NCBI GenBank assembly: GCA_900551075.1
Contig: URVB01000089.1
Coordinates: 1 to 7,020, forward strand
Direction of reading: 5' to 3'
DNA length: 7,020 nucleotides
Origin: an uncultured Blautia sp.
GTDB lineage: Bacteria > Bacillota > Clostridia > Lachnospirales > Lachnospiraceae
Both the position numbers and the translations under genes were made by a program. Position 1 is the stretch's first letter. Each line of letters begins with the position of its first letter. This document shows positions 1 through 6,335 of this stretch, one piece after another. Under the pieces are notes generated by a model that did no database searches, was not told the origin of the DNA, and saw nothing but the letters and a program-made list of their open reading frames with translations.

Positions 1-103
1 TGTGCCGGGGCTGCCTGACCGCTTAACAAGGGTGGGAAGATTCAAACGGTATTAATATGTGATTGGGGATGCGGCCGGTAGTTCTTTGGCCGTATATGGG
101 AAA
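1..103. other. Short flank with no assignable gene
   Basis: This stretch lies downstream of the minus-strand araC-type gene. Plus-strand frames entering from the left edge all close within about the first 56 bases, so the tail of an upstream plus-strand gene could end here, but the tails are too short to identify. A weak 5-bp inverted repeat (72-76 with 88-92, an 11-base loop) follows the regulator's stop codon on the minus strand. It has no T-tract, so I do not call it a terminator. Confidence 0.4.
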
Positions 104-961
104 TTATGAAATCCGGAATTCCTCCGGCGTCATGCCTACGATTTTTTTAAAGGTTTTTCCAAAATAACTGGGACTTTCAAAGCCGCATCTCCGGCCAATC
201 TCCAGAACTTTCTTTTCCGGATATTCGATCAGCAGGATACGTGCCTGGCTGATACGGAGCTTGGTGAGATACTGCATCACGGTTTGCTGCATTTCAGCTT
301 TAAAAACCGTACTCATATATCCTTTGGAAAGCTGTACGTGCTCTGACAGGTTATCCAGAGTAATGGCTTCTGCATAGTGCTCTTCCATATAAGTAATGAT
401 TTCCTTTATAATTTCGCTTCCTCCGGCAGGAATGTCTGTGCGGATAAAGCGGATGGAGGAAGACAGATCCAAAAGGAAGTCATAACAGAGCTTGGAAAGA
501 TCATTTCCAAAACAGAGGTCTCTGCGTTTGTTGGGGCGTACATCAGAATCTGCAAGCTTTTTCTGCTTTTGCCGTATTTCCATGAGCTTGTCCAGATATT
601 TTGGGAAAACCTCAGAATCCGAAAAATGATAGACACCGGATTCGTGCATTTTCAGAATTTTCAGCAAATCCATACAATAGCTGCCGGTAAAACCAATCAC
701 ATGTACGTGCCACTGATCTGTAAGCGCATGATAGGCATGGGGCAGAGCTGCATGGACCAATGCGCCCTGTCCGGGAGAAAGAACGGATTTCTGACCGTTG
801 AGAATAAGCTCTCCCTGTCCGTCGGCACAATAAAACCACTGAAACAGAGAAACACCGTGAGGTCTGGAAACAGGCTCCTGGAGATGGTTATATCCGAACA
901 TATTGATGGCCAGAGGGAGATTTTTTAATTGACGTTTTGTATGGTGAAAGGTGTGAAACAT
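104..961 (-). CDS. AraC-family transcriptional regulator (cupin + HTH)
   Basis: This is a cytoplasmic ligand-responsive DNA-binding regulator of 285 residues, the usual size for the family. Residues about 35-93 form the N-terminal cupin-like sensing domain (FQWFYCADGQGELILNG, then PGQGALVHAALPHAYH). Residues about 184-285 are the AraC DNA-binding domain. It has a first HTH (LDNLSEHVQLSKGYMSTVF), the linker-helix signature KLRISQARILL, and a second HTH (GRRCGFESPSYFGKTFKK) ending in MTPEEFR. The open frame extends to an ATG at 1060, but I chose the ATG at 961. A GGGAG ribosome site (plus-strand 968-972) sits six bases before it, and the extra 33 residues are AT-derived and overlap the promoter. 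The gene diverges from the AraC-GH39 gene, so it may control that gene, itself, or the flavoprotein operon. Family assignment is firm; its ligand is unknown. Confidence 0.93.
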   Translation of the reverse strand: MFHTFHHTKRQLKNLPLAINMFGYNHLQEPVSRPHGVSLFQWFYCADGQGELILNGQKSVLSPGQGALVHAALPHAYHALTDQWHVHVIGFTGSYCMDLLKILKMHESGVYHFSDSEVFPKYLDKLMEIRQKQKKLADSDVRPNKRRDLCFGNDLSKLCYDFLLDLSSSIRFIRTDIPAGGSEIIKEIITYMEEHYAEAITLDNLSEHVQLSKGYMSTVFKAEMQQTVMQYLTKLRISQARILLIEYPEKKVLEIGRRCGFESPSYFGKTFKKIVGMTPEEFRIS

Positions 962-967
962 TGGCAG

Positions 968-972
968 CTCCC
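968..972 (-). promoter_or_regulatory. Ribosome binding site deciding the araC-type start
   Basis: On the minus strand this reads GGGAG, six bases before the ATG at 961. It favours that start over the upstream ATG at 1060, which lies in AT-rich DNA with no purine-rich site in front. Confidence 0.7.
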
Positions 973-994
973 AAAATAATATTATTCTTATATA

Positions 995-1024
995 AATATA
1001 ATAAAAATTATATTGAAAAGTCAA
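995..1024 (-). promoter_or_regulatory. Promoter of the minus-strand AraC regulator
   Basis: On the minus strand the -35 box TTGACT (1019-1024, 5 of 6 consensus) is followed after 18 bases by TATATT (995-1000, 5 of 6). An alternative -10, TATTAT, lies at 15-base spacing. The predicted transcript would start about 25-30 bases before the ATG at 961. Its -35 directly abuts the -35 of the divergent promoter. Confidence 0.6.
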
Positions 1025-1041
1025 GGGAATCCATTTATAAT
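1013..1041 (+). promoter_or_regulatory. Promoter of the AraC-GH39 regulator
   Basis: The -35 box TTGAAA (1013-1018, 5 of 6) and a perfect TATAAT (1036-1041) are separated by exactly 17 bases, a near-ideal sigma-A promoter. Transcription would start near 1048, leaving an untranslated leader of about 60 bases that contains the 10-bp tandem repeats. Confidence 0.72.
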
Positions 1042-1042
1042 T

Positions 1043-1072
1043 CGAAACAAATGTAAACAAATGTAAACAAAT
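1043..1072. repeat. Three 10-bp tandem repeats, candidate operator
   Basis: The octamer AAACAAAT recurs at 1045, 1055 and 1065. The last two 10-base units are identical (GTAAACAAAT) and the first differs at its two leading bases. The period is about one DNA helical turn, so all copies face the same side. The array covers the predicted start point and early leader of the AraC-GH39 transcript, where a bound protein would repress. Function is inferred from position only; the low complexity means it may be simple repeat DNA. Confidence 0.5.
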
Positions 1073-1096
1073 CGATAAAATCAGCGGTATTATGTC

Positions 1097-1102
1097 AGGA
1101 GG
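1097..1102 (+). promoter_or_regulatory. Ribosome binding site favouring the TTG start
   Basis: A perfect AGGAGG. It is only 2 bases from the GTG at 1105 but 8 bases from the in-frame TTG at 1111. The second spacing is the normal one, so TTG is the more likely initiator. Confidence 0.7.
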
Positions 1103-1110
1103 AAGTGAAA

Positions 1111-3522
1111 TTGGATACTACACAGTTTTGTTTTTTGGTGGATCGGAATGATGAGACCCATATTCATGCTGACATAGAGTTATTTTTTGTGATTGACGGT
1201 TCCGGGTACTTTACCCTGGAAAAAAAACGGTACCATATGAAAAAAGAAGATTTTATTATCGTCAATCCCAATCAAAAGCATTCCTTTCATACACTGGATA
1301 AAGATTTTCTGGCAGCCAGCCTTAAATTTTCGTATTCCAATCTCCGGAAAATGCTGAAAAAGGATATGTTCTTTTTTGTCTGCAATTCCGCAGTAGAAGA
1401 AAACGAGTTTATCAGTGAAATAAGGGTAATCCTGAAAAAAATCGTCAATGAGCAGTATTACCATAAGAGAAACGACGATATTTATATGAACAGTCTGTAT
1501 TTTGACCTGCTGCACAGACTGACCACGGATTTTTTGCTGCGCGATGAAAACCAAAGGCAGCATATGGAAGATCACAAATTTGATGACCGTAAATATAAAA
1601 TTGCGGACTATGTACAGCAGAATTATGATAAAGACATCAGTTTAAAGGATCTTGCGGATAAGCTGTTTTTATCGAATGCATATCTGTCGAAATATATTAA
1701 GCGGCAGTTTGGCATGAATTTTATCGAATATGTAAATTCTGTTCGCTTGAATTATGCGGTCTCCCAGCTTCTGTATTCTGACAAGCCGCTGGGACGGATT
1801 GCCATGGATACGGGCTTTGCAAGCTCCACGGCGCTGAACAGGACATTCAAAGATAAGTACCATATGACGCCCACGGAGTACCGGATTCAATGGAAAGGAA
1901 AAGAAGACAAAAAACGCAGTACGGTGGAGATGGAGGAAAGAATCCATAAGCAGACGGCGAGATACTTTGAAGGGAATAAGGGCACAGAAGAAAAGGAAGC
2001 GGATACAAGAGTGGAATATGCCATTCTTCAGGAAGTGAACAGGACACCGCTGGATAAGAACTGGTGCCGGATGATCAACATTGGCTCGGCCTCGGACCTG
2101 CTGCATTCCGATGTCCAGCAGCATGTGCTCTATCTGAAAAATACGCTGCATTTCCGGTATGTGCGTTTCTGGGACCTGTATTCGTCGGAGATCATGCTGA
2201 ATGGATTGGAGGAAGGGGAATACAATTTTGACAAGCTCGACCGCATTCTGGATTTCCTGACCAAAAACGATCTGCTGCCGTACATTGAACTACGCAATAA
2301 GCCGAAGATTCTCATTCAGAACAGTGTGGGCAGGCTTCAGCCCCAGGGAAGAATCATTGACCGGTCGAAAGAGACCATTGAAGTGTTTATGCGGAAACTG
2401 ATCATACACCTGATCAACCGGTATACGACCGTAGAGGTAGAAAAGTGGTATTTTGAGGTTTGGAAAACAGAACGGGAAGAATACCAGAATGTAGTTGAAA
2501 TTGCAGATAAGGCAGAGTCCATTCCCATGTATCTGGATGTATTTGACACCATGGCAGGAACTCTCCGGAAGTACCTGCCCGATATTCAGATCGGCGGCGG
2601 CGGATTTGCCCTTCGTTGGGGCGAGGAACATTTCCTGGAAATGATGGAGGCGTGGAAGCGCAGAGAAAATCTTCCGGATTTTATTTCCATGTATTGTTAT
2701 CCGTATACTGTAGATTCTATTGCGCTGAATAAAAGCCAGACCCTGGACAGCTCTTTTGTAAAAAAAGAACTGACACGTATCCGGGATTTGCTTCAGAAGG
2801 CAGATTTTCCGGTACGGAGGCTGCATGTGACAGAGTGGAGCTTTTCGGTTTCCAGCAGAAATTTCTTGAATGATCATTGTATGAAGGGTGCGTATCTTGT
2901 AAAAAGCCTGATAGACAGTGTGGGGCTGGCGGAGCTCATGGGCTATTGGGTTGGTTCGGATTTGTATTCGGATTACTTCGATTCCAAGTGGATATTAAAT
3001 GGCGGCGGCGGACTGATCTCAAAGGATGGAATCCCGAAACCTGCATACTATGCCATCGAATTTATGAACCATCTGGGGAAATATTTTATAAAGTCAGGGA
3101 AGCATTACATTCTTACGGATAACGGAAAGGGCAATTACCGGATCGTCTGCCATAACCTGAAAAAGCTGGGATATCAATATGGCCTGATCGGGGAGGATAA
3201 GCATATTCTGGATAATGTGAACAATCTTTTTACGGATATGAAAAAACACCGGATACACTTTGAGCTTCCGGCTAAGCCCGATGGAAAATATATGATGCGG
3301 ATTTATTCGATCAACCAGAAATATGGAAGTATTCTGGATGAATGGGCGGAAATGTCAGGAGAGGATGAATTGAATCCGGGAGATATGAATTATCTGGAAA
3401 GGATTACAACACCGAGACTGGTGCATTTAAGCTGTGAAGAACACAATGGAAAGATTCGGTTTGATACGGTGCTGGAACCCAATGAGATACAGTTTATTCA
3501 TGTAACAATTAAATATGTATGA
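1111..3522 (+). CDS. AraC-type regulator fused to a GH39 (beta-xylosidase-like) domain
   Basis: This protein of 803 residues starts from TTG (805 from the GTG at 1105). Residues about 8-62 are a cupin sensing domain (HIHADIELFFVIDGSGYF, IVNPNQKHSF). Residues about 162-258 are an AraC HTH domain (LKDLADKLFLSNAYLSKYIK, MDTGFASSTALNRTFK, MTPTEYR). A charged linker leads to a GH39-like domain from about 318 to the end. GH39 hallmarks seen are FRYVRFWDLYS, YNFDKLDRILDFL, PYIELRNKP, WYFEVW (446-451), VTEWSFS and KPAYYAIEFMNHLG. In active GH39 xylosidases WYFEVW is followed by NEP, whose Glu is the acid/base; here it reads KTER, with Thr at 453. The nucleophile Glu in TEW (575) remains. No signal peptide or membrane segment is seen, so it is cytoplasmic. 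I infer a regulator that binds a glycoside or sugar-like ligand with an inactive hydrolase fold. Databases often label such proteins GH39 family glycosyl hydrolase. It is a single-gene unit with its own promoter and terminator. Confidence 0.9.
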   Translation: MDTTQFCFLVDRNDETHIHADIELFFVIDGSGYFTLEKKRYHMKKEDFIIVNPNQKHSFHTLDKDFLAASLKFSYSNLRKMLKKDMFFFVCNSAVEENEFISEIRVILKKIVNEQYYHKRNDDIYMNSLYFDLLHRLTTDFLLRDENQRQHMEDHKFDDRKYKIADYVQQNYDKDISLKDLADKLFLSNAYLSKYIKRQFGMNFIEYVNSVRLNYAVSQLLYSDKPLGRIAMDTGFASSTALNRTFKDKYHMTPTEYRIQWKGKEDKKRSTVEMEERIHKQTARYFEGNKGTEEKEADTRVEYAILQEVNRTPLDKNWCRMINIGSASDLLHSDVQQHVLYLKNTLHFRYVRFWDLYSSEIMLNGLEEGEYNFDKLDRILDFLTKNDLLPYIELRNKPKILIQNSVGRLQPQGRIIDRSKETIEVFMRKLIIHLINRYTTVEVEKWYFEVWKTEREEYQNVVEIADKAESIPMYLDVFDTMAGTLRKYLPDIQIGGGGFALRWGEEHFLEMMEAWKRRENLPDFISMYCYPYTVDSIALNKSQTLDSSFVKKELTRIRDLLQKADFPVRRLHVTEWSFSVSSRNFLNDHCMKGAYLVKSLIDSVGLAELMGYWVGSDLYSDYFDSKWILNGGGGLISKDGIPKPAYYAIEFMNHLGKYFIKSGKHYILTDNGKGNYRIVCHNLKKLGYQYGLIGEDKHILDNVNNLFTDMKKHRIHFELPAKPDGKYMMRIYSINQKYGSILDEWAEMSGEDELNPGDMNYLERITTPRLVHLSCEEHNGKIRFDTVLEPNEIQFIHVTIKYV

Positions 3523-3537
3523 TGCAGAAGGCATGAT

Positions 3538-3580
3538 AAGGACAAATTGCGATACGTGAATTTGTCCTTGTTTTATTTTT
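3538..3580 (+). terminator. Rho-independent terminator after the AraC-GH39 gene
   Basis: A perfect 11-bp stem (AAGGACAAATT at 3538-3548 with AATTTGTCCTT at 3559-3569) closes a 10-base loop and is followed by a T-rich tract with one A. It separates this gene from the flavoprotein operon, which therefore needs its own promoter. Confidence 0.88.
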
Positions 3581-3588
3581 GTCTGGTT

Positions 3589-3616
3589 TTTGGAAAAAAA
3601 ATAATAAGATTTGGAA
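3589..3616. repeat. TTTGGAA direct repeat with 21-bp period, candidate activator site
   Basis: TTTGGAA occurs at 3589-3595 and 3610-3616 in the same orientation, start to start 21 bases, which is two helical turns. AraC itself binds tandem half-sites at this spacing. The pair lies about 47-74 bases upstream of the predicted start of the flavoprotein transcript. Only seven bases are shared in AT-rich DNA, so a chance match is possible. Confidence 0.42.
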
Positions 3617-3650
3617 TAAGCAGGCAAGAGGCAGAACTTTTTATTTTAAA

Positions 3651-3656
3651 TATAAT
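3651..3656 (+). promoter_or_regulatory. -10 box of the flavoprotein-symporter operon
   Basis: A perfect TATAAT, 51 bases before the ATG at 3707. At 16-18 base spacing upstream there is only GA-rich DNA (near 3627-3634) and nothing like TTGACA. A good -10 with a missing -35 is typical of promoters that need an activator. That fits the AraC-type regulators encoded next door. Confidence 0.5.
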
Positions 3657-3706
3657 CATTTTATCAGAAAAATACGTGTTAAGAAGTCTTCAAGGAGAAA
3701 GGGAAA

Positions 3707-4708
3707 ATGGCAAAAAAAGTTTTAGGTATTTCTTTTGGCAGGAAAATGAGTAACTGTGACATTATGGTAAAACATGCCCTGATGGAATGCGAAAAGGCAG
3801 GCTGTGAAGTATCTTTTCTGCGTGCAGATGATCTGAATATTCAGAATTGTACGGGCTGTATTGCCTGTACGGTTCAGATCATGCTGGGAAAAGGCAGAGG
3901 ATATTGTGTACGCCATGACGATTTTGATATTCTGGATGAGTGTGTGATGCAGTCAGATGCGGTGATCCTGGCATGTCCCACTTACGAGACATCCGTAACC
4001 GGAAGATTTAAGACAATCTGTGACAGAATCGGACCAAGTCATGACATCACCTTCCGCAAAGCTGCATATGAAGAAGGAAAAGCCGCGGGAAAACCGGAAT
4101 CAGCGCTGCCGGATGTAAGAAGCTTCAGGAAACGTACGGCAGCTCTTATTTCCGTGGGCGGCGCCATGACAGAGAACTGGATTGCACTTACCATGCCGAT
4201 GATGTATGAATTTACATTCCCGTTGGGAATCGATGTGGTAGATACCGTGGAGTATTATGGTGCAATGGCACATGAATCTGTTTTGGGAAATCCGGAAATG
4301 ATGGAGCGTATGACAAAAGTCGGACAGAATATCGTGGATTCCCTGAATGCACAAACCGAGGAAGAACGGCTGAAATGGAGAGGGGACGAGGAGGGCTGCT
4401 GCCCGGTCTGCCATACACGCCTGATACAGATCGCCCATGACAAAAAGACGGCGGACTGTGTAGTCTGCGGCAGTCATGGGACCTTCACCATTGAGGACGG
4501 AAAGCTTGAAATGCATTACACAGAGGAAGAACTGGAGCGTTCCCGGTTAAGATGGGGCGGTAAACTGGAGCATTCCACCGAGATCAAAACACAGGCGCAG
4601 CCGTCCGGAACTATCAAAAATCTGAAGGAACTGAAGGCACCGTATGCAGCATTTAATCCTGGCGCCTTTGAGCCGGATGCAAACAGCTACGGAAATATCA
4701 AAAATTAA
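3707..4708 (+). CDS. Flavodoxin-fold NAD(P)H-dependent FMN reductase / iron-sulfur flavoprotein-like, with C-terminal zinc-ribbon-like element
   Basis: A cytoplasmic flavin oxidoreductase of 333 residues. The N-terminal half has the flavodoxin-like fold of the NADPH-dependent FMN reductase family. A phosphate-binding loop follows the first strand (VLGISFGRKMSNCDIM, 5-20), and ILACPTYETSVTGRFKTICDRI (near residues 86-107) matches the second flavin-contacting loop and helix. A cysteine cluster C48-x2-C51-x2-C54, with C67 further on, sits where iron-sulfur flavoproteins carry a compact [4Fe-4S] motif. Residues about 231-255 hold C232-x2-C235 and C251-x2-C254, a zinc-ribbon or rubredoxin-like pair of knuckles. 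AAGGAG at 3692-3697 supports the start. The gene precedes the symporter by 18 bases and shares its transcript. It may supply reduced flavin or electrons to a partner such as the FAD enzyme at 6944. Fold assignment is strong; cluster type and substrate are inferred or unknown. Confidence 0.87.
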   Translation: MAKKVLGISFGRKMSNCDIMVKHALMECEKAGCEVSFLRADDLNIQNCTGCIACTVQIMLGKGRGYCVRHDDFDILDECVMQSDAVILACPTYETSVTGRFKTICDRIGPSHDITFRKAAYEEGKAAGKPESALPDVRSFRKRTAALISVGGAMTENWIALTMPMMYEFTFPLGIDVVDTVEYYGAMAHESVLGNPEMMERMTKVGQNIVDSLNAQTEEERLKWRGDEEGCCPVCHTRLIQIAHDKKTADCVVCGSHGTFTIEDGKLEMHYTEEELERSRLRWGGKLEHSTEIKTQAQPSGTIKNLKELKAPYAAFNPGAFEPDANSYGNIKN

Positions 4709-4726
4709 TTTAAATGGGGAAAAACT

Positions 4727-6103
4727 ATGGGAAATCAGAGAGAAACAAAAGAAAAAACGAATATGGTAACCGGTCTGTGCTACAGCTTCGGTGAAGTTGG
4801 TTCACAGTTATCCTGGTATATGATCAATACTTACCTGACTGTATTTTACACAGATATTGTAGGGCTTACTGCGTCGGCCGTATCCCTGATCATGCTGATC
4901 GCGCGTGTATGGGATGCGGTCAATGATCCGATGATGGGCGTGATTGCGGACCGCACCAGAACCCGCTGGGGCAAATTCAGACCCTGGCTGATGTTTGCAT
5001 CGCCGTTCCTGGCTGTCTTTAACATATTGACCTTTACGGTATTTCCGGTACAGGGCGCGGCAAAAGCAATTTTGTGCCTGATCTGTTACATAGGCGCAGG
5101 TATGGCGTATACGGCAATCTGCGTAACCTACGGCGGCCTGGTAAACCTGATCGCCAGAGATTCTCAGGTGCGTATGAACTATACTTCCTGCCGTGCAGCG
5201 GGCGCCTCTGTAATCAAAATGATCCTTTCCGCAGTGGCAATGCCGATGATCCTGTATTTCAGTAAAAGTGATGCGGCAAATGCAAGAGGTTATTTCTGGG
5301 CAACGGTTGTATGTTCCATCGTTATGATTCCGTGCTTCTGGATCTGTGCATTGAGATGTAAAGAAACCGTACAGGTGGTGAACGTTGCCGCACCGACAGA
5401 GAAAAAACCGGTATGGGAGTCTCTGAGGATGATGTGCAGGAATAAAATGCTTCTTATTACCGTATTTAACGTATTCTTGGGTGCAATTGCCATTATGGCC
5501 CGTATGTCCATGCTGACCTATTATGTCATTTATGTAGTGGGCTCCTTTACAATGATTGCCCCCATCTTTACGGTCATGACCTTTACAGAGCTGATTGGCT
5601 GTGTGTGCCTCCCCTGGGGAACCAAGACCTTTGGAAAGAGGAACTGGCTGCTGATTCTGAATGTGATCATGGTAGCCGGATTTGTGACCATGTTTGCTGT
5701 ACCGGCAAACAACAATGTATTCCTTTTGGCAATCAGTGCATTCATCGGCTTCGGCAACTCCGCCGCAAACGTATCCACCGGTATGCTGTCCGACTGTATT
5801 GAATACGGCGACTGGAAATATGGGATCCGTGAAGAAGGTCTTACTTATTCCTACATGAGCTTTGGTGTAAAACTGGCAACCGCAGTAGGCGGTTCTGTAA
5901 CCGTCCTTTTGCTGGCTGCTTCCGGATATGTGCCGAATGCAGAGCAGACAGAGGCCGTAAAAACGGGAATCAATGCAGTGGTCAATCTGATTCCGGCAGC
6001 CTGCATAGTGGTTTCTGCAATCCCGCTGTTCTGGTATAAACTGGATAAAAGGATGATGGATAAGATCGTTACAGAGCTGGATGCAAGAAATGCGGCAAAA
6101 TAA
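4727..6103 (+). CDS. GPH-family (MelB-like) cation symporter
   Basis: An inner-membrane secondary transporter of 458 residues with about 12 hydrophobic segments, the normal size for glycoside-pentoside-hexuronide:cation symporters of the major facilitator superfamily. The family signature is clear: FYTDIVGL (40-47), then WDAVNDPMMG (62-71) and DRTRTRWGKFRPW (75-87). A late motif, EYGDWKYGIREEGLTYS, is also present. Aligned without gaps to E. coli/Salmonella MelB (recalled from memory), the cation-site Asp55 and Asp59 correspond to D63 and D67. The sugar-binding Asp19 and Asp124 correspond to Q27 and C132. I infer cation-coupled uptake of something other than a melibiose-like sugar. The ribosome site GGGGA (4716-4720) is six bases before the ATG. 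It is the second gene of the operon with the flavoprotein. Family is near certain; substrate unknown. Confidence 0.93.
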   Translation: MGNQRETKEKTNMVTGLCYSFGEVGSQLSWYMINTYLTVFYTDIVGLTASAVSLIMLIARVWDAVNDPMMGVIADRTRTRWGKFRPWLMFASPFLAVFNILTFTVFPVQGAAKAILCLICYIGAGMAYTAICVTYGGLVNLIARDSQVRMNYTSCRAAGASVIKMILSAVAMPMILYFSKSDAANARGYFWATVVCSIVMIPCFWICALRCKETVQVVNVAAPTEKKPVWESLRMMCRNKMLLITVFNVFLGAIAIMARMSMLTYYVIYVVGSFTMIAPIFTVMTFTELIGCVCLPWGTKTFGKRNWLLILNVIMVAGFVTMFAVPANNNVFLLAISAFIGFGNSAANVSTGMLSDCIEYGDWKYGIREEGLTYSYMSFGVKLATAVGGSVTVLLLAASGYVPNAEQTEAVKTGINAVVNLIPAACIVVSAIPLFWYKLDKRMMDKIVTELDARNAAK

Positions 6104-6129
6104 ATAATGATAAAGCTGTGATGATGCTG

Positions 6130-6177
6130 ACAGGCGGAAGAAAGAGAAATCTCTTTTCGTTCCTTTCACATAAGGAA
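6130..6177 (+). repeat. Left arm of an interrupted inverted repeat
   Basis: Two blocks here recur inverted at 6709-6738. ACAGGCGGAAG (6130-6140) matches 10 of 11, and TCCTTTCACATAAGGAA (6161-6177) matches 15 of 17 with 12 identical in a row. The blocks are separated by 20 bases on this side and 2 on the other. The extra bases contain a small hairpin, AAAGAGA-AA-TCTCTTT (6141-6156). The paired arms bracket the DUF1016 remnant. Confidence 0.65.
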
Positions 6178-6210
6178 GTGGAGAGGACGAGAGCGGCTCT
6201 TCAACAAATT

Positions 6211-6243
6211 ACGGTATAGTCATTCGTGGCTATGCCGTTTTTT
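6211..6243 (+). terminator. Rho-independent terminator of the flavoprotein-symporter operon
   Basis: A 9-bp stem (ACGGTATAG at 6211-6219 with CTATGCCGT at 6230-6238, one U-G pair) has a 10-base loop and runs into six T (6238-6243). It lies 108 bases after the symporter stop codon, inside the left end of the inverted-repeat segment. Confidence 0.8.
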
Positions 6244-6304
6244 GAGCATTATTGTGCTTACTATAATTCTTTTTTGGGATATCTGCATTTCTTATGAGGT
6301 ACTA

Positions 6305-6335
6305 TAAATTGGCTTACGACTTGTAAGCCAATTTA
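6305..6335 (-). terminator. Perfect 13-bp hairpin overlapping the DUF1016 stop codon
   Basis: TAAATTGGCTTAC (6305-6317) pairs perfectly with 6323-6335 around a 5-base loop. The stop codon of the minus-strand DUF1016 remnant is the first three bases of the stem. It probably served as that gene's terminator, though there is no long T-tract beyond the stem. It could also work for plus-strand transcription. Confidence 0.5.

Noticed and set aside
72..92. CGGCC/GGCCG inverted repeat after the minus-strand AraC gene
   Set aside because: Five-bp stem with an 11-base loop and no T-tract on the minus strand; too weak to call a terminator.
377..928. A 183-codon plus-strand open frame across the minus-strand AraC gene
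   Set aside because: It is the reverse shadow of a well-recognised AraC protein and shows no family resemblance of its own.
962..1060. N-terminal extension of the minus-strand AraC protein to the ATG at 1060
   Set aside because: It overlaps both divergent promoters and part of the tandem repeats, lacks a ribosome site, and encodes AT-derived residues not typical of the family.
1669..2877. Several minus-strand open frames within the AraC-GH39 gene
   Set aside because: All overlap continuous, motif-rich coding sequence on the plus strand and have low-information translations.
2592..3012. GGCGGCGGCGGA occurring twice within the GH39 domain
   Set aside because: Both copies encode Gly runs at positions expected in GH39-like domains; this is coincidence of codons rather than a DNA repeat.
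3547..3753. A 68-codon plus-strand open frame running from the terminator loop into the flavoprotein gene
   Set aside because: It begins inside a terminator hairpin, overlaps the flavoprotein start in another frame and resembles nothing known.
4808..6169. A 453-codon open frame on the minus strand opposite the symporter
   Set aside because: It lies antisense to a gene with firm family motifs. Its translation is rich in His, Cys, Gln and Tyr without domains, which is what the reverse of hydrophobic membrane-protein codons gives. No ribosome site or promoter supports it.
6262..6267. TATAAT downstream of the operon terminator
   Set aside because: No -35 at proper spacing (TTGAGC is 14 bases away) and no plus-strand gene follows before the antisense remnant.
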